Assembly: GCF_022267315.1 (NCBI RefSeq)
Contig: NZ_JAIKLE010000002.1
Coordinates: forward strand, 62,001-126,000
Reading direction: 5' to 3'
DNA length: 64,000 bases
From: Maribellus maritimus
GTDB lineage: Bacteria > Bacteroidota > Bacteroidia > Bacteroidales > Prolixibacteraceae
Shown here: positions 19,017-28,801 of the stretch, one piece after another
Layout of the letters: every line of letters begins with the position of its first letter
Position numbering within the stretch: position 1 is the first letter of the stretch
Translations under genes and position numbers: made by a program
The notes under the pieces: generated by a model
Seen by the model: the letters and a program-made list of their open reading frames with translations, nothing else
What the model was told of the DNA's origin: nothing
Database searches by the model: none

Positions 19017-20024
19017 TTATTCGTTTTTTGTAAATGTAGCTTTTTCTTTTAAATCATGGATAAAGTCTGCTTTCATCCAGTAAATATTTGAATTTCCATT
19101 CTCAGGTGAATTATGGAACTTTTGAAATATATTCCATGTAAGTTTTTCTTTTATTGAAGAATCCACACGGGCTGACATAAAAAAGAAATGGTTGCCATCG
19201 GGCGAAAAACTTGCGGAGTATTCGAGCCTGCTTGAAGTGTTTACTTTTTTACCCATATTTAACGGCTCACTCCAGCCTTTTTCTGCTTCGTAAAAGCTAA
19301 TGTAATAATCGGTTGAACCATAAGAATCAGTCATTCCAAAAACGGGGATAATAATAAAACTTTCGTCTTTTGCAATGGTAGCGTTGAAACGGGCTACTCC
19401 GGCATTAATTTGTTCAGGTAGCTTTTCATGGTTTTGGTATTTCCCGTTTTTGAATTCCGATTTATAAATAAATCCACGCTGGTTTTTAGGGTCTTCGCGC
19501 GTGAAATAAAGATTACCATTTTCAGAAACAGAGGGGAAGAACTCTGACTTTTCGGTATTTATTGTCGAATCAAGTTTGTATGGTTCGGCCCAGAAATCAT
19601 TTGCGCGTTCAGCCACCCATATGTCAGTAATAAAACGGTTGGTTTCGTCAAATTCATTTCCTTTATTGGATACAAAAAACAGTTTTTTCCCGTCGGGAGA
19701 AATAAAAGGTTCGATAAAAATAAACCTGGGATCGCTGGCAAAAGGAACAACTTCCGGATTGCTCCATCCCTCCTCTGTTTCCTTACAGTAAAAGATGGTT
19801 GAGTAAGCTGAATTTCCAATATTGAGTCCAAAATAAATTTCTTTTCCGTCGGGAGTAAAAGTAATATCACGTGCTGAAATGCCTGTGTTAATAATTCCAG
19901 GAGCAAAAAGTTCGGGCTGTTTATCCGGAAGTTCCTGCCCCAGATAGGGGCCTGAGAGTTTTTGAAAAGATTCAGTGCAGCCAAACAACACAGCTGCAGA
20001 AATGAATAAAATAAATCTCGTCAT
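19017..20024 (-). CDS. PD40-repeat lipoprotein
   Basis: This 335-residue protein starts with a lipoprotein signal (FILFISAAVLFGC, Cys16). The mature part contains TolB-like PD40 blades recognisable by FTPDGKEIYFG, ISPDGKKLFFVSN, VSENGNLYFTR and FSPDGNHFFFMSA, forming a single beta-propeller. In Bacteroidota such propellers act as binding or scaffolding modules; no enzymatic residues are visible. It sits between the glycine-zipper gene and yccF with one-base gaps on both sides. A surface or periplasmic location is inferred from the lipobox. Confidence 0.85.
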   Translation of the reverse strand: MTRFILFISAAVLFGCTESFQKLSGPYLGQELPDKQPELFAPGIINTGISARDITFTPDGKEIYFGLNIGNSAYSTIFYCKETEEGWSNPEVVPFASDPRFIFIEPFISPDGKKLFFVSNKGNEFDETNRFITDIWVAERANDFWAEPYKLDSTINTEKSEFFPSVSENGNLYFTREDPKNQRGFIYKSEFKNGKYQNHEKLPEQINAGVARFNATIAKDESFIIIPVFGMTDSYGSTDYYISFYEAEKGWSEPLNMGKKVNTSSRLEYSASFSPDGNHFFFMSARVDSSIKEKLTWNIFQKFHNSPENGNSNIYWMKADFIHDLKEKATFTKNE

Positions 20025-20025
20025 T

Positions 20026-20451
20026 TTATTTTGATTTGAAAAAAAGCATTAGTCCGAGAAAAAGAACTCCCAGGATAAGAGCCATTAAAATAAGCAAGAT
20101 TTTATTACCTGAACTTTCTGAATGTGTGATTGATTGATTTTTGCCAAACCGGCTTTGTGCTTCCTTTTTTCTGGCAGCCGTTTCAAATGACAACCCCAGC
20201 GAAGAGCCAATCGCAACTCCGATGGCAATTCCCATAGCGATGTTATCCATCGACACGCCAATTGCTACACCTATTCCAAGTCCGACTGCGATTCCTGAAG
20301 CCATATTTTTCCTTCCGGCGCGGTTTTTTCTCCGGCTTTGGAACACCGGTTCCGATACATCGGCCCGGTTTTGCTTTATCAATATAATTATCAGAAAAAG
20401 CAGGAGAAAGGCAACTACTGCAAGTCCAACAAAAAGATAAGACTGATCCAT
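20026..20451 (-). CDS. Glycine-zipper membrane protein
   Basis: This 141-residue protein has an N-terminal transmembrane helix (about 5-26), a basic stretch, a glycine/alanine-rich zipper (about 50-85; GIAVGLGIGVAIGVSMDNIAMGI region), a polar segment and a C-terminal transmembrane helix (about 117-137). Glycine zippers promote tight helix packing in membranes. The first of three tightly spaced genes, it has no recognised family beyond that pattern and no assigned function. Confidence 0.6.
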   Translation of the reverse strand: MDQSYLFVGLAVVAFLLLFLIIILIKQNRADVSEPVFQSRRKNRAGRKNMASGIAVGLGIGVAIGVSMDNIAMGIAIGVAIGSSLGLSFETAARKKEAQSRFGKNQSITHSESSGNKILLILMALILGVLFLGLMLFFKSK

Positions 20452-20722
20452 TTTTATTCTTATAAGTAGCTATTTGCAAAGGATAATTACACAAATCGAT
20501 ACAAGTAGGATCTCTTTTATTATCTTAATATTTAATCTTTAATGCGAATATTTTTTAGATACGCCTCTGAACTTCAACTGTGCTTTTTTATTATATTTTT
20601 ACTTCATACAATTTTTTATTGAAGACAATAGCAAATTCGATTTGACAAGTGACATCATTTTTTTAGACGAAAACAGACTTTGTTATTTTTTCAGTGAAGG
20701 GAGAAAAAATTAGAGGAGACTA

Positions 20723-22564
20723 ATGATTAAGTGGAAAAATCTTTTAATCGTTCATAAACTGGTAATAAGTTATTCTCTTATTATTTTGGTATTCTTAGCT
20801 GCCGGCTTTTTTATCTGGATTGGAATAAACCGTTATAAAAAGGAACTTTCTTTTACCACCAGTGCATACATCCCTTTGGTTGAGAATACCAACAAGATCG
20901 AGCGACTCACCAATCAATCAATGAGTTATTTATGGAGGTTTATGTCTTACAACGACATCGAATATTACAATACAAGTAAAAGCACACTTTCAGAACTTTC
21001 CCATTCATTGGAAGAAACCGAACGGATTATAAACTTGTCGCCCGAACTCTCGCAATTGAAATCGAGACTTATGAGGATTAAAAATTGGCGAAATGAATTG
21101 GACATAATTGTTGATGAAACAGCCGAAATACAAGAAAAATTACAAAGAAATAAGGAAGTGCTACAGGAAATATCAGTGGAGCTTTCTGAAGAATCGGAAA
21201 ATATAATATCGAAAGAGGAAATGTTAATGTACACTTTTATCCGAAATGATTCTGTGTCACGCAAAACCCTTGAAGTGAAACACCGCGAAATTCGCCGGAT
21301 AAATTTGTTTGTGCGAAAAGGAAATAGTAGTATGATTACAGCTCTTGAGGCTATTTCTTCAAAAAAAACTGAACATTTAAAAAGTACGATCAACGAATTT
21401 CAGTACATTTTTAATCTAATTGAGGCGGTTGATACTTTTTTTGTTGAAGCTTATCAAATAGAAGCGATGCAACAATTCAAGAATTATTACAAGGCATTTC
21501 AAGATGAGTTGTACAGTTTACAGAAAAACCTGGAAGCAAATAAGGCACTTTCAGTAAGGCAAACCGAAACAGCCAATGTGGTTATTTATGAAGCACGCGC
21601 AATGGGAGATGACGGAATCCGTTTGTCGAGCGACGTATTTGAAAGAAATTATTTGGGTTTTTACCGCCTTACATTGATTTTTGTTTTAGGGTTAGTAATT
21701 GCTTTAATTTTAGCGACTATTTTTTCCGTCATCATTACCAGTTCGATAACAGTACCGCTCGCAAAAAGTGTAAAATTTGCCGAGGAGATAGCTTCAGGCA
21801 ATTTAAATGTAACAGTACAGATTGAAAATGAAGATGAAGTCGGAATTCTGGCGAGATCACTGGAAAATATGGGAGTGAAGCTGAAAGAGAATTTGGATAA
21901 TCTCCAACGGGTAGAAAGAAAAATGTTGACTGTTTCTATTGACACCGAAGAAGCAGAACGAAAAAGACTGGCTCAGGATTTACACGACAGTTTGGGACCT
22001 TTGTTGTCGACCATAAAACTGTTTATTAACGCACTTAAAGATCCGTTGGTTTCCCATAAAAAAAGAACTTATTTAATTAACAATGCTGAAAACATTATAG
22101 AGGAGGCAATTTTATCTGCAAAAAATGTTGCACATAATCTTTTGCCGAATTTACTATCGGATTTTGGTTTGGATGTAGCGGTGAAATCATTTTGTGACCA
22201 GATTCAGCAAGTAACAAATATTAAGATTGATTATTCATCAAAAGATTATTCTTCTAATTTTAATCGCAAAGTTGAAACAATGCTTTTTTGGGTTTTGAAA
22301 GAATTGTTGAACAATACAGTTAAGCATTCAGGAGCAAATAAGATTTATATATCGATGTACTTTGAAAAAGACTTTTTTCATATAAACTACTCAGATAATG
22401 GAAAAGGATTTTATATGGATAAAGAAAATTTATCAGAAAGCTCCACCAAACTTGGGTTGACAAATATATTCAACCGGGTAAAATATATTGGTGGAAATAT
22501 ACATTTTGAGAGCGAGGAAGGGGTTCTTGTTAAGATATGGCTTGATAAAAAGAAATTAGAATAA
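20723..22564 (+). CDS. Membrane sensor histidine kinase (HisKA_3/NarX-DesK type)
   Basis: This is a 613-residue two-component kinase. A first transmembrane helix (about 12-34), a long helical periplasmic sensor (about 35-310), a second helix (about 313-337), a HAMP domain (about 338-392), a HisKA_3 dimerisation domain with His421 (DLHDSLGP), and an ATPase domain with the N-box ELLNNTVKHSGA and DNGKGF are seen in order. A purine-rich GAGGAG lies a few bases before the ATG, one of the few clear Shine-Dalgarno sequences here. It should phosphorylate the NarL-type regulator encoded 91 bases downstream. The sensor resembles four-helix-bundle ligand domains; the stimulus is unknown. Confidence 0.92.
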   Translation: MIKWKNLLIVHKLVISYSLIILVFLAAGFFIWIGINRYKKELSFTTSAYIPLVENTNKIERLTNQSMSYLWRFMSYNDIEYYNTSKSTLSELSHSLEETERIINLSPELSQLKSRLMRIKNWRNELDIIVDETAEIQEKLQRNKEVLQEISVELSEESENIISKEEMLMYTFIRNDSVSRKTLEVKHREIRRINLFVRKGNSSMITALEAISSKKTEHLKSTINEFQYIFNLIEAVDTFFVEAYQIEAMQQFKNYYKAFQDELYSLQKNLEANKALSVRQTETANVVIYEARAMGDDGIRLSSDVFERNYLGFYRLTLIFVLGLVIALILATIFSVIITSSITVPLAKSVKFAEEIASGNLNVTVQIENEDEVGILARSLENMGVKLKENLDNLQRVERKMLTVSIDTEEAERKRLAQDLHDSLGPLLSTIKLFINALKDPLVSHKKRTYLINNAENIIEEAILSAKNVAHNLLPNLLSDFGLDVAVKSFCDQIQQVTNIKIDYSSKDYSSNFNRKVETMLFWVLKELLNNTVKHSGANKIYISMYFEKDFFHINYSDNGKGFYMDKENLSESSTKLGLTNIFNRVKYIGGNIHFESEEGVLVKIWLDKKKLE

Positions 22565-22655
22565 TGTTTCTGCTGTTTCATTCAGCCGGTTAATTTTGAC
22601 CTTTATCTTAACAATTGGGCAATAAATATAAACATTAGTAATTTGATGTACAGCT

Positions 22656-23297
22656 ATGAATAAAAATGTACAAATAGCCATTGTTGATGACCACCAGATT
22701 TTTCGAACGGGAATGGAAGTAATAATAAATGGTATTCCAAACTTTAATATAACAGGATCTTTTCCCGATGGTGGATCATTGTTGCAGGGATTAAAAATAA
22801 GTCAGCCGGATTTGATTTTTATGGATATAAAACTACCCGATTACAGCGGAATTGATTTAACCCGTACCATCAAACAAAAGTATCCATCTGTAAAAATCAT
22901 TGCTCTTACCATGTTTGGAGAAATTGAATATTTTAACAAGATGGGCGATGCAGGCGCCGATGGTTTTCTAATGAAAAATACAGACATTCCGGAACTGGAA
23001 AAAGCAATAAAAAATGTACTTAACGGCGAAGCTTATTTTGCAAAAGAATTTCTGGGGTATTTAAATCTAAAAACAAAGAGTGTTGGGCAGCCTTTGGTTC
23101 AGGTTCATTTATCAGAAAGAGAAAAAGAAGTGCTAAAGCTAATTTGTGACGGAGACAGTAATAATGAAATTGCGGAGAAACTTTTCATAAGTACCCATAC
23201 GGTTGACGGGCACAGAAGAAATCTTATTCAGAAAACCGGAGTTAAAAATACCCCTAACCTTGTAATGTTTGCTTTGAAAAACGGATTGATTGAATAG
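22656..23297 (+). CDS. NarL/LuxR-type response regulator
   Basis: This 213-residue regulator has a receiver domain (about 5-120) with the acidic pocket Asp11/Asp12, phospho-acceptor Asp57 (FMDIKLPD), Thr85 and Lys107, and a LuxR-type helix-turn-helix (about 148-205: LSEREKEVLKLICDG, NEIAEKLFISTHTVDGHR). It is the partner of the upstream kinase. The next genes downstream on the same strand are the C25-like/TonB locus, about 400 bases away, so regulation of that locus is a reasonable but unproven idea. Confidence 0.93.
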   Translation: MNKNVQIAIVDDHQIFRTGMEVIINGIPNFNITGSFPDGGSLLQGLKISQPDLIFMDIKLPDYSGIDLTRTIKQKYPSVKIIALTMFGEIEYFNKMGDAGADGFLMKNTDIPELEKAIKNVLNGEAYFAKEFLGYLNLKTKSVGQPLVQVHLSEREKEVLKLICDGDSNNEIAEKLFISTHTVDGHRRNLIQKTGVKNTPNLVMFALKNGLIE

Positions 23298-23693
23298 AAG
23301 CAGCTTTTTCATCCAACCGGGGATCTATACTGAGGCTGTTTTCGATGCATTAATTTTCTAACTCCCCATTATTGGTGATTTGTCGTTATTTTTTCGAGGG
23401 GAAGAATTTCTTTTTGATATAATTATATGAAGTTTGTTATCTATTTGACAAAATCATATAACGGAATTCCACTGTTTTAATTTTAGTTGTTCATCTTTTG
23501 GATGTGAATTTGATTTCATTTGTATACATATTAAGTGTTTGGTTGGAAGTGTTTTAGTGTTTTTGCTTGTCTGTTTATTATTAAAATAACACACTGGCGT
23601 AAATCCGTCCTTTTTACGATATCCCAATAACAGGGGATGTTTCAGGCTCTTATTTCCTGTATTTTTGTAGTCTTTAATAATTATTACAGAGGT
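23298..23693. other. Intergenic region upstream of the C25-like/TonB locus
   Basis: This 396-base stretch contains no convincing gene. It holds an inverted repeat at 23423-23461: TTATATGA and TTTG on the left, CAAA and TCATATAA on the right, with a 12-base loop. It also holds a short CGTAAA/TTTACG hairpin near 23599-23619 and a promoter -7 box at 23660. It is the likely regulatory region of the following locus. Confidence 0.55.
23660..23667 (+). promoter_or_regulatory. Promoter -7 box for first C25-like lipoprotein gene
   Basis: TATTTTTG fits TAnnTTTG exactly and lies 26 bases before the ATG at 23694. It falls inside the longer frame that begins at 23637, which argues for 23694 as the true start. 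The -33 element is not obvious. Confidence 0.5.
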
Positions 23694-25901
23694 ATGATAA
23701 ATGTTTTAAAATACAGGGGAAGGATAATTTCAGCTTTGTTGTTCGTTTTTATAATTTATTCTTGTCAGGATAGCCTGGAGTCGACTCAGACATTAAAATC
23801 CAGTTTTGCAATTGTTATCGATCAGGAAACGTATGATCAGGTTGAACCATCCTTGCAGGCTTATAAAAATATGCTGGAAGGCGAAGGAATGAATGTAGTT
23901 ATACTGAACGATGAATGGGAGACGGCGGACGACATAAGAAAAGAGCTCAAATCTTTATACGACGGGGAGCCTAAATTGGAAGGGGCTGTGTTTATTGGTG
24001 ATGTGCCTATTCCCCACATAATGAATGCCCAACATCTTACTACTGCATATAAAAGAAATCAGGAGAGGTATCCGCTTCACATTGCGGCTGTTCCTTCCGA
24101 CCGGTTTTACGATGATTTTGATCTGGTATTTGATTTTATTGAAAAGGATAGTATACGTACCAATAATTATTATTACAACCTTTCGGCAGATTCTCCGCAA
24201 TATATTCACTCTGATATTTACTCGGGAAGAATAAAACCCAGCATAAAAGAAGGCGAAAATAAATATGATCTCATCCGGCAATATTTGGAAAAAGTGGTTG
24301 CGGTTAGAAATACCGAACTCGACTTTATGATGAGTTTTACGGGGCATGGTTACAACAGTGAAGACATGAATGCCTGGACCGGAGAAAAAATTGCCCTGCG
24401 GGAGCAGTTCCCAAAACTTTATACTCCGCAGGGAAGAATTGAATTTCTGGAGTTTGGAATGGATGAATTTATGAAACCTTTTCTTCTGAACCGTTTACAG
24501 GATCCTGAACTGGACATTGCTTTGTTGCATGAACACGGTGCAGACGACCTTCAGTTAATTAGCGGAACACCGGATGTTTCAAGTGTTCCCTTGTCTATTG
24601 AAAATGTAAAAATGTATTTGCGGAGTAAACTCCGTGATGCCAAACGCAGAGGAAATGATCTTGAAGAAACCAAACAACGGTATATGGATACCTACGATGT
24701 ACCTGAAGATTGGTTCGACGGAACTTTTACAAGAGAAATGGAAGAGAGAGATTCCCTTTACAATTACAACATGGACATTTATCTCGATGACATTTATAAC
24801 ATTAAGCCCGAAGCTAAATTTATTATGTTCGACGCCTGTTTTAACGGTTCATTTCACCAGGAAAGATACATTGCGGGAGAATATGTCTTTGGAAGCGGCT
24901 CAACCATGGTTGCCCATGCAAATACTGTGAATGCACTTCAGGATAAATGGCCCGATGAAATGTTGGGGCTTTTGGGACTGGGAGTCAGAGTTGGAAACTG
25001 GGCAAAGCAGATCAATACGCTGGAAACACACCTGATTGGAGATCCTACTTATTATTTTAAGTCGGGCAGCGATTTGAACTACAACCAGGTTATTCTGGCC
25101 GGAAATGAAAATGAGGAAGTGTGGCGGGAGTTGATTCAATCCGAATACCCTGATTTACAATGCCTCGCTATCAGCAATCTTTTTAGCCCAGATGATCAGG
25201 AATTTGCTTCGCAGCTTAAGCAAATCTATCTGAATTCGAATTCCTTTGTTGTAAGGATGGAATGCCTGAAACAATTGTACAAGTACAACGATACCAATTT
25301 TAAAGACGTACTTAAAAAAGCCATTGAAGATCCTTATGAATACATCAGGCGAATTGCGGCAAGTATGATTGGAGATACCGGTGATAACCAAATGGTAGGT
25401 CCGCTTTTAAATTCCATTTTTAACGATAAATATTCGAAAAGAACAATGACCAATGCTTACGGATCGCTCGATTTTATGGATCCGGAGGAAGTCAAAGTTC
25501 AGTTGCCCGAGATCGCGTTAAAATATTCGTACATGTCCAATTCATCTGAATTGAAAGATGAACTGTTGAAACGTGTCAACAGGCAGCAGAAGGGGGTAGT
25601 AGAAGAGTTTGATTATATTAAAGATGAAGAGGGAGTACCAAGGTATAAGATGTTGAATATTACCACCCTGCGAAATTACCATTATCACTATATGATCCCG
25701 GATTATCTTATCCTGCTGGACGAAGATATCGAAGACAGTTTAAAAATTGCTTTGATTGAAGCCCTGGGATGGTATGTGAATTCGGTATACAATGATTTGA
25801 TAATTGAAAAATGCAATGAGCTTATTGCCGCCGAACATTTTTCAACGGACATAAAAAATGAAGCAAAAAGGACAATCAGCAGGTTAAAAGTTTATCAATA
25901 A
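23694..25901 (+). CDS. C25 (gingipain)-like lipoprotein with HEAT-like C-terminus, copy 1
   Basis: From the ATG at 23694 this is a 735-residue lipoprotein (signal ending FIIYSC). Residues about 35-430 carry the hallmarks of the gingipain/C25 fold: a VFIGDVPIP strand, SDRFYDDFDLVFDFIE, SDIYSGRI, and a closing HLIGDPTYYF. Candidate catalytic residues are Cys382 (FDACFNG) with either His218 (FTGHGY) or His281 (LLHEHG); about 160 residues separate His218 from the cysteine, much more than in gingipains. Residues about 440-735 are helical repeats resembling HEAT. It is paralogous to the gene at 31854 along its whole length. There is no T9SS sorting domain, so it is anchored by lipid. Peptidase activity is inferred, not certain. 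Confidence 0.75.
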   Translation: MINVLKYRGRIISALLFVFIIYSCQDSLESTQTLKSSFAIVIDQETYDQVEPSLQAYKNMLEGEGMNVVILNDEWETADDIRKELKSLYDGEPKLEGAVFIGDVPIPHIMNAQHLTTAYKRNQERYPLHIAAVPSDRFYDDFDLVFDFIEKDSIRTNNYYYNLSADSPQYIHSDIYSGRIKPSIKEGENKYDLIRQYLEKVVAVRNTELDFMMSFTGHGYNSEDMNAWTGEKIALREQFPKLYTPQGRIEFLEFGMDEFMKPFLLNRLQDPELDIALLHEHGADDLQLISGTPDVSSVPLSIENVKMYLRSKLRDAKRRGNDLEETKQRYMDTYDVPEDWFDGTFTREMEERDSLYNYNMDIYLDDIYNIKPEAKFIMFDACFNGSFHQERYIAGEYVFGSGSTMVAHANTVNALQDKWPDEMLGLLGLGVRVGNWAKQINTLETHLIGDPTYYFKSGSDLNYNQVILAGNENEEVWRELIQSEYPDLQCLAISNLFSPDDQEFASQLKQIYLNSNSFVVRMECLKQLYKYNDTNFKDVLKKAIEDPYEYIRRIAASMIGDTGDNQMVGPLLNSIFNDKYSKRTMTNAYGSLDFMDPEEVKVQLPEIALKYSYMSNSSELKDELLKRVNRQQKGVVEEFDYIKDEEGVPRYKMLNITTLRNYHYHYMIPDYLILLDEDIEDSLKIALIEALGWYVNSVYNDLIIEKCNELIAAEHFSTDIKNEAKRTISRLKVYQ

Positions 25902-25954
25902 ATATTCAGCTTTTTATCGCTTTGTTTCAACAATATAAATAAAAACAATTACCA

Positions 25955-28777
25955 GTGGCAAATAAATTTTATAGCACTTTAAGGAGTAAGCTATTCCGTC
26001 GGATATTTCCTTTACTGATAATACTGAATCTATTTCAGCTTAAGGCTTATTCCCAAAAAGAACTGACTTCCTGTTTGTTAGGACACATTACAAATGCAAA
26101 TACCAACGAAGATGTAGTGGGGTGTGCAGTCGTAATTCCCGAGTTAAATTTATGGGCAGTAGCAAACGACAAAGGGGTTTACAAAATTGATAACATCCCG
26201 GTCGGAGGAGAATATACCATTACTACTTCCTGCCTTGGAATGGAACAATTTGAAAAGAAATTTGCATTCACCGAAAGCAAAGATTATACACTGGATATTT
26301 CATTGAATGAAAACAGCATTCAACTTGAAAATATAAATGTTTTAGCCGAAGAAAAAAGTGGACTGGGAAGTTCATCAAACATCCGTGAAACGGCAATCGA
26401 ACACTTGCAGCCTTCTTCTTTAAAAGATGTTATGCAACTTCTTCCGGGACAAATCAGTTCCAATCCCGACCTTTCAGGTCCGGCCAGGATTTCGATACGT
26501 GATATAGAGGATGATGATGGTTATTATGATGAGAATAGTTCTTTGGGAACCGCCATTATTGTTGATGGGGCACCTGTAAGTAACAATGCCGAATTGCAGT
26601 CGAGAGACAATATTAGGTACGGGCTGGATGTCCGGCAAATTTCAACCGATAACATTGAATCGGTAGAGGTTATTCGTGGCATTGCGTCGGTGGCCTATGG
26701 CGATATGACCTCCGGAGCAGTAATTGTCAGGACTAAATCGGGTGCTACTCCGATAAATGCAAAAGTTACGATAAACCCTAACATAAAAAAAGTTTACCTG
26801 GGAAAGGGTTACAGGCTGCAAAAGAACCGGGGCGCAATTAATTTCGATATTGATTATACCAGTTCCATCGATGACAAAATAACTCCCTATAAAGGTTTCG
26901 ATCGGGTGTCCGGACAATTAGGGTATTCCAATACGTTTATGAAAGCTACTACGCCTTTTTCATTGAATGTGAAAGGGAAATATACCCAAACCATTGATTC
27001 CGAAAAAACCGATCCCGACCTTCTTACTTCCGACGAGGAATATAAGGCTTCGGAGTATGGCTACAAACTGAATTTGTTTGGAAAATGGGCGCTTAAAAAG
27101 AAGTTGATTTCGAACCTGAATTATAATTTCAGTACAAACCTCCGGAAACAGGAAACCTATTCCAAAGATATTGTAACACTCGGATACATTCAACCCATTT
27201 CCAATGCCCGTACCGATACTTTAATGGAAGGTGTTTATGCGGCCTCAGAGTATTATTCGGAAATGACCATCAAAGGCCGGCCTTTCGATGTTTATGCAAA
27301 GATTGTGGCCGATGCAGTCTTTCAAAAGGATCATATCTTAAACCGTATAACATACGGTTTCGATTATAAATCGAATGGCAATAATGGTGAAGGGAAAATT
27401 TTCGACGAATTAAAACCTCCACGTGCAAGTGGAAGTAGTGCAACACGACCCAGACCTTACAACGAAATTCCGGCTTTAACGCAATATTCTTTGTTTCTGG
27501 AAGATAATTTATCCCTTCCGGTTACCACTAAAAGTATGTTATTTATCCAGGCTGGTGTCCGGTACAACAATTATCAGCCGGATGGATTATTTACAAGTGA
27601 AATAAAAACATCCGTTGAACCGCGTGTGAATGTCAAGTACAATTTTATGCGTTCGGCCGATAAAGATCTATCTGTTTTTGGTGGATATGGCATCCAGTCA
27701 AAATCTCCCACAATTGGTTACCTCTATCCGGACAAAGCTTATTTCGACCTAAACAGCTTTAATTACTTTGCAGAAAATCCCGATGAACGTTTATTGCTGG
27801 TGAGCACAAGGGTTTTAGATACAGAATATGACAATGTTGATCCCATAAATGTGACAAAATTTGAGGCCGGATTTGAAGGCAGAATAAAAAATTTCAACTT
27901 TCATGTTACCGGCTATTCTGAGAAATCGACCAACGGTTTAAATTTTACGAACCAAACCGAATTTTTGAGGTTTAATTTCTGGGATATTTCCGATCCCAAC
28001 ATCATTTTTAATCAAGGAGAACAACCCATTGTTGATTTTTCAAACCCGACAGAAGTCGATACGTTTATTGCAAGTTATTCAAGTCCGCGAAACAACCAGG
28101 TAATGATTAAAAAAGGGGTGGAGTATCGGCTTGATTTTGGTGAGTTGAAATACATAAAAACCTCGTTAAATATTAACGGTGGTTATTTATATACTAAGAA
28201 CTATAGCGGCTCTGAAAGTTATTTATTGCCTTATGGTAACGGAGCAACACAATTGCCTTATGTGGCAGTCTATCCTTCGGGGAACGGTACCGAACGCCAA
28301 CGCTTTAATACAAATTTTATTGGAATTACGCATATTCCAAAACTCGGGCTGATTTTTACAACTACTCTGCAGGTTATCTGGAAAAATACTACGAAATATT
28401 TTTTGGGGGGCGCACAACCCTGGGAGTACACAAACCCTTCCGGCGATGAATATTTGGTAAAAGCGCCGATTGCATTAATTAGTAAAGACGGTGTTCGAAC
28501 AGAGATACCCAAAGAGGAAATCCTGGCATATGAATATGATTATTATTTGACTAAATACAATGACCAGTATTTTAATACGGAAAAACAACCTGTACACTAC
28601 CAGTTAAACCTGAAAGTGACCAGCGAAATTGGGTCAAAAGCCAAATTCTCCTTTTTTGCTAACAATCTTACCATGCACAATCCAAAATATAAATCTAAAA
28701 GAACGAATGAAACAATTGTTTTAAATGACCGGGAGATCCCAATTTATTTCGGACTAGAGTTAACATTTTTATTATAA
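25955..28777 (+). CDS. TonB-dependent outer-membrane receptor
   Basis: This 940-residue protein starts at a GTG (25955); a stop codon just upstream in frame excludes a longer form, and the start gives a signal peptide ending LKAYSQ. Next come a carboxypeptidase-regulatory-like domain (about 40-120), a plug domain (about 130-265; LKDVMQLLPGQ, ESVEVIRGIASVAYGDMTSGAVIV) and a 22-strand-type barrel to the C-terminus (GLELTFLL). TonB receptors take up siderophores, haem, vitamins, glycans or peptides. No SusD partner follows; instead DUF4876 and DUF6850 genes do, so this is not a standard polysaccharide utilisation locus. It is 53 bases after the C25-like gene and probably cotranscribed. Confidence 0.93.
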   Translation: MANKFYSTLRSKLFRRIFPLLIILNLFQLKAYSQKELTSCLLGHITNANTNEDVVGCAVVIPELNLWAVANDKGVYKIDNIPVGGEYTITTSCLGMEQFEKKFAFTESKDYTLDISLNENSIQLENINVLAEEKSGLGSSSNIRETAIEHLQPSSLKDVMQLLPGQISSNPDLSGPARISIRDIEDDDGYYDENSSLGTAIIVDGAPVSNNAELQSRDNIRYGLDVRQISTDNIESVEVIRGIASVAYGDMTSGAVIVRTKSGATPINAKVTINPNIKKVYLGKGYRLQKNRGAINFDIDYTSSIDDKITPYKGFDRVSGQLGYSNTFMKATTPFSLNVKGKYTQTIDSEKTDPDLLTSDEEYKASEYGYKLNLFGKWALKKKLISNLNYNFSTNLRKQETYSKDIVTLGYIQPISNARTDTLMEGVYAASEYYSEMTIKGRPFDVYAKIVADAVFQKDHILNRITYGFDYKSNGNNGEGKIFDELKPPRASGSSATRPRPYNEIPALTQYSLFLEDNLSLPVTTKSMLFIQAGVRYNNYQPDGLFTSEIKTSVEPRVNVKYNFMRSADKDLSVFGGYGIQSKSPTIGYLYPDKAYFDLNSFNYFAENPDERLLLVSTRVLDTEYDNVDPINVTKFEAGFEGRIKNFNFHVTGYSEKSTNGLNFTNQTEFLRFNFWDISDPNIIFNQGEQPIVDFSNPTEVDTFIASYSSPRNNQVMIKKGVEYRLDFGELKYIKTSLNINGGYLYTKNYSGSESYLLPYGNGATQLPYVAVYPSGNGTERQRFNTNFIGITHIPKLGLIFTTTLQVIWKNTTKYFLGGAQPWEYTNPSGDEYLVKAPIALISKDGVRTEIPKEEILAYEYDYYLTKYNDQYFNTEKQPVHYQLNLKVTSEIGSKAKFSFFANNLTMHNPKYKSKRTNETIVLNDREIPIYFGLELTFLL

Positions 28778-28801
28778 ATCATATTTCAAAAATTTATTAC
28801 T

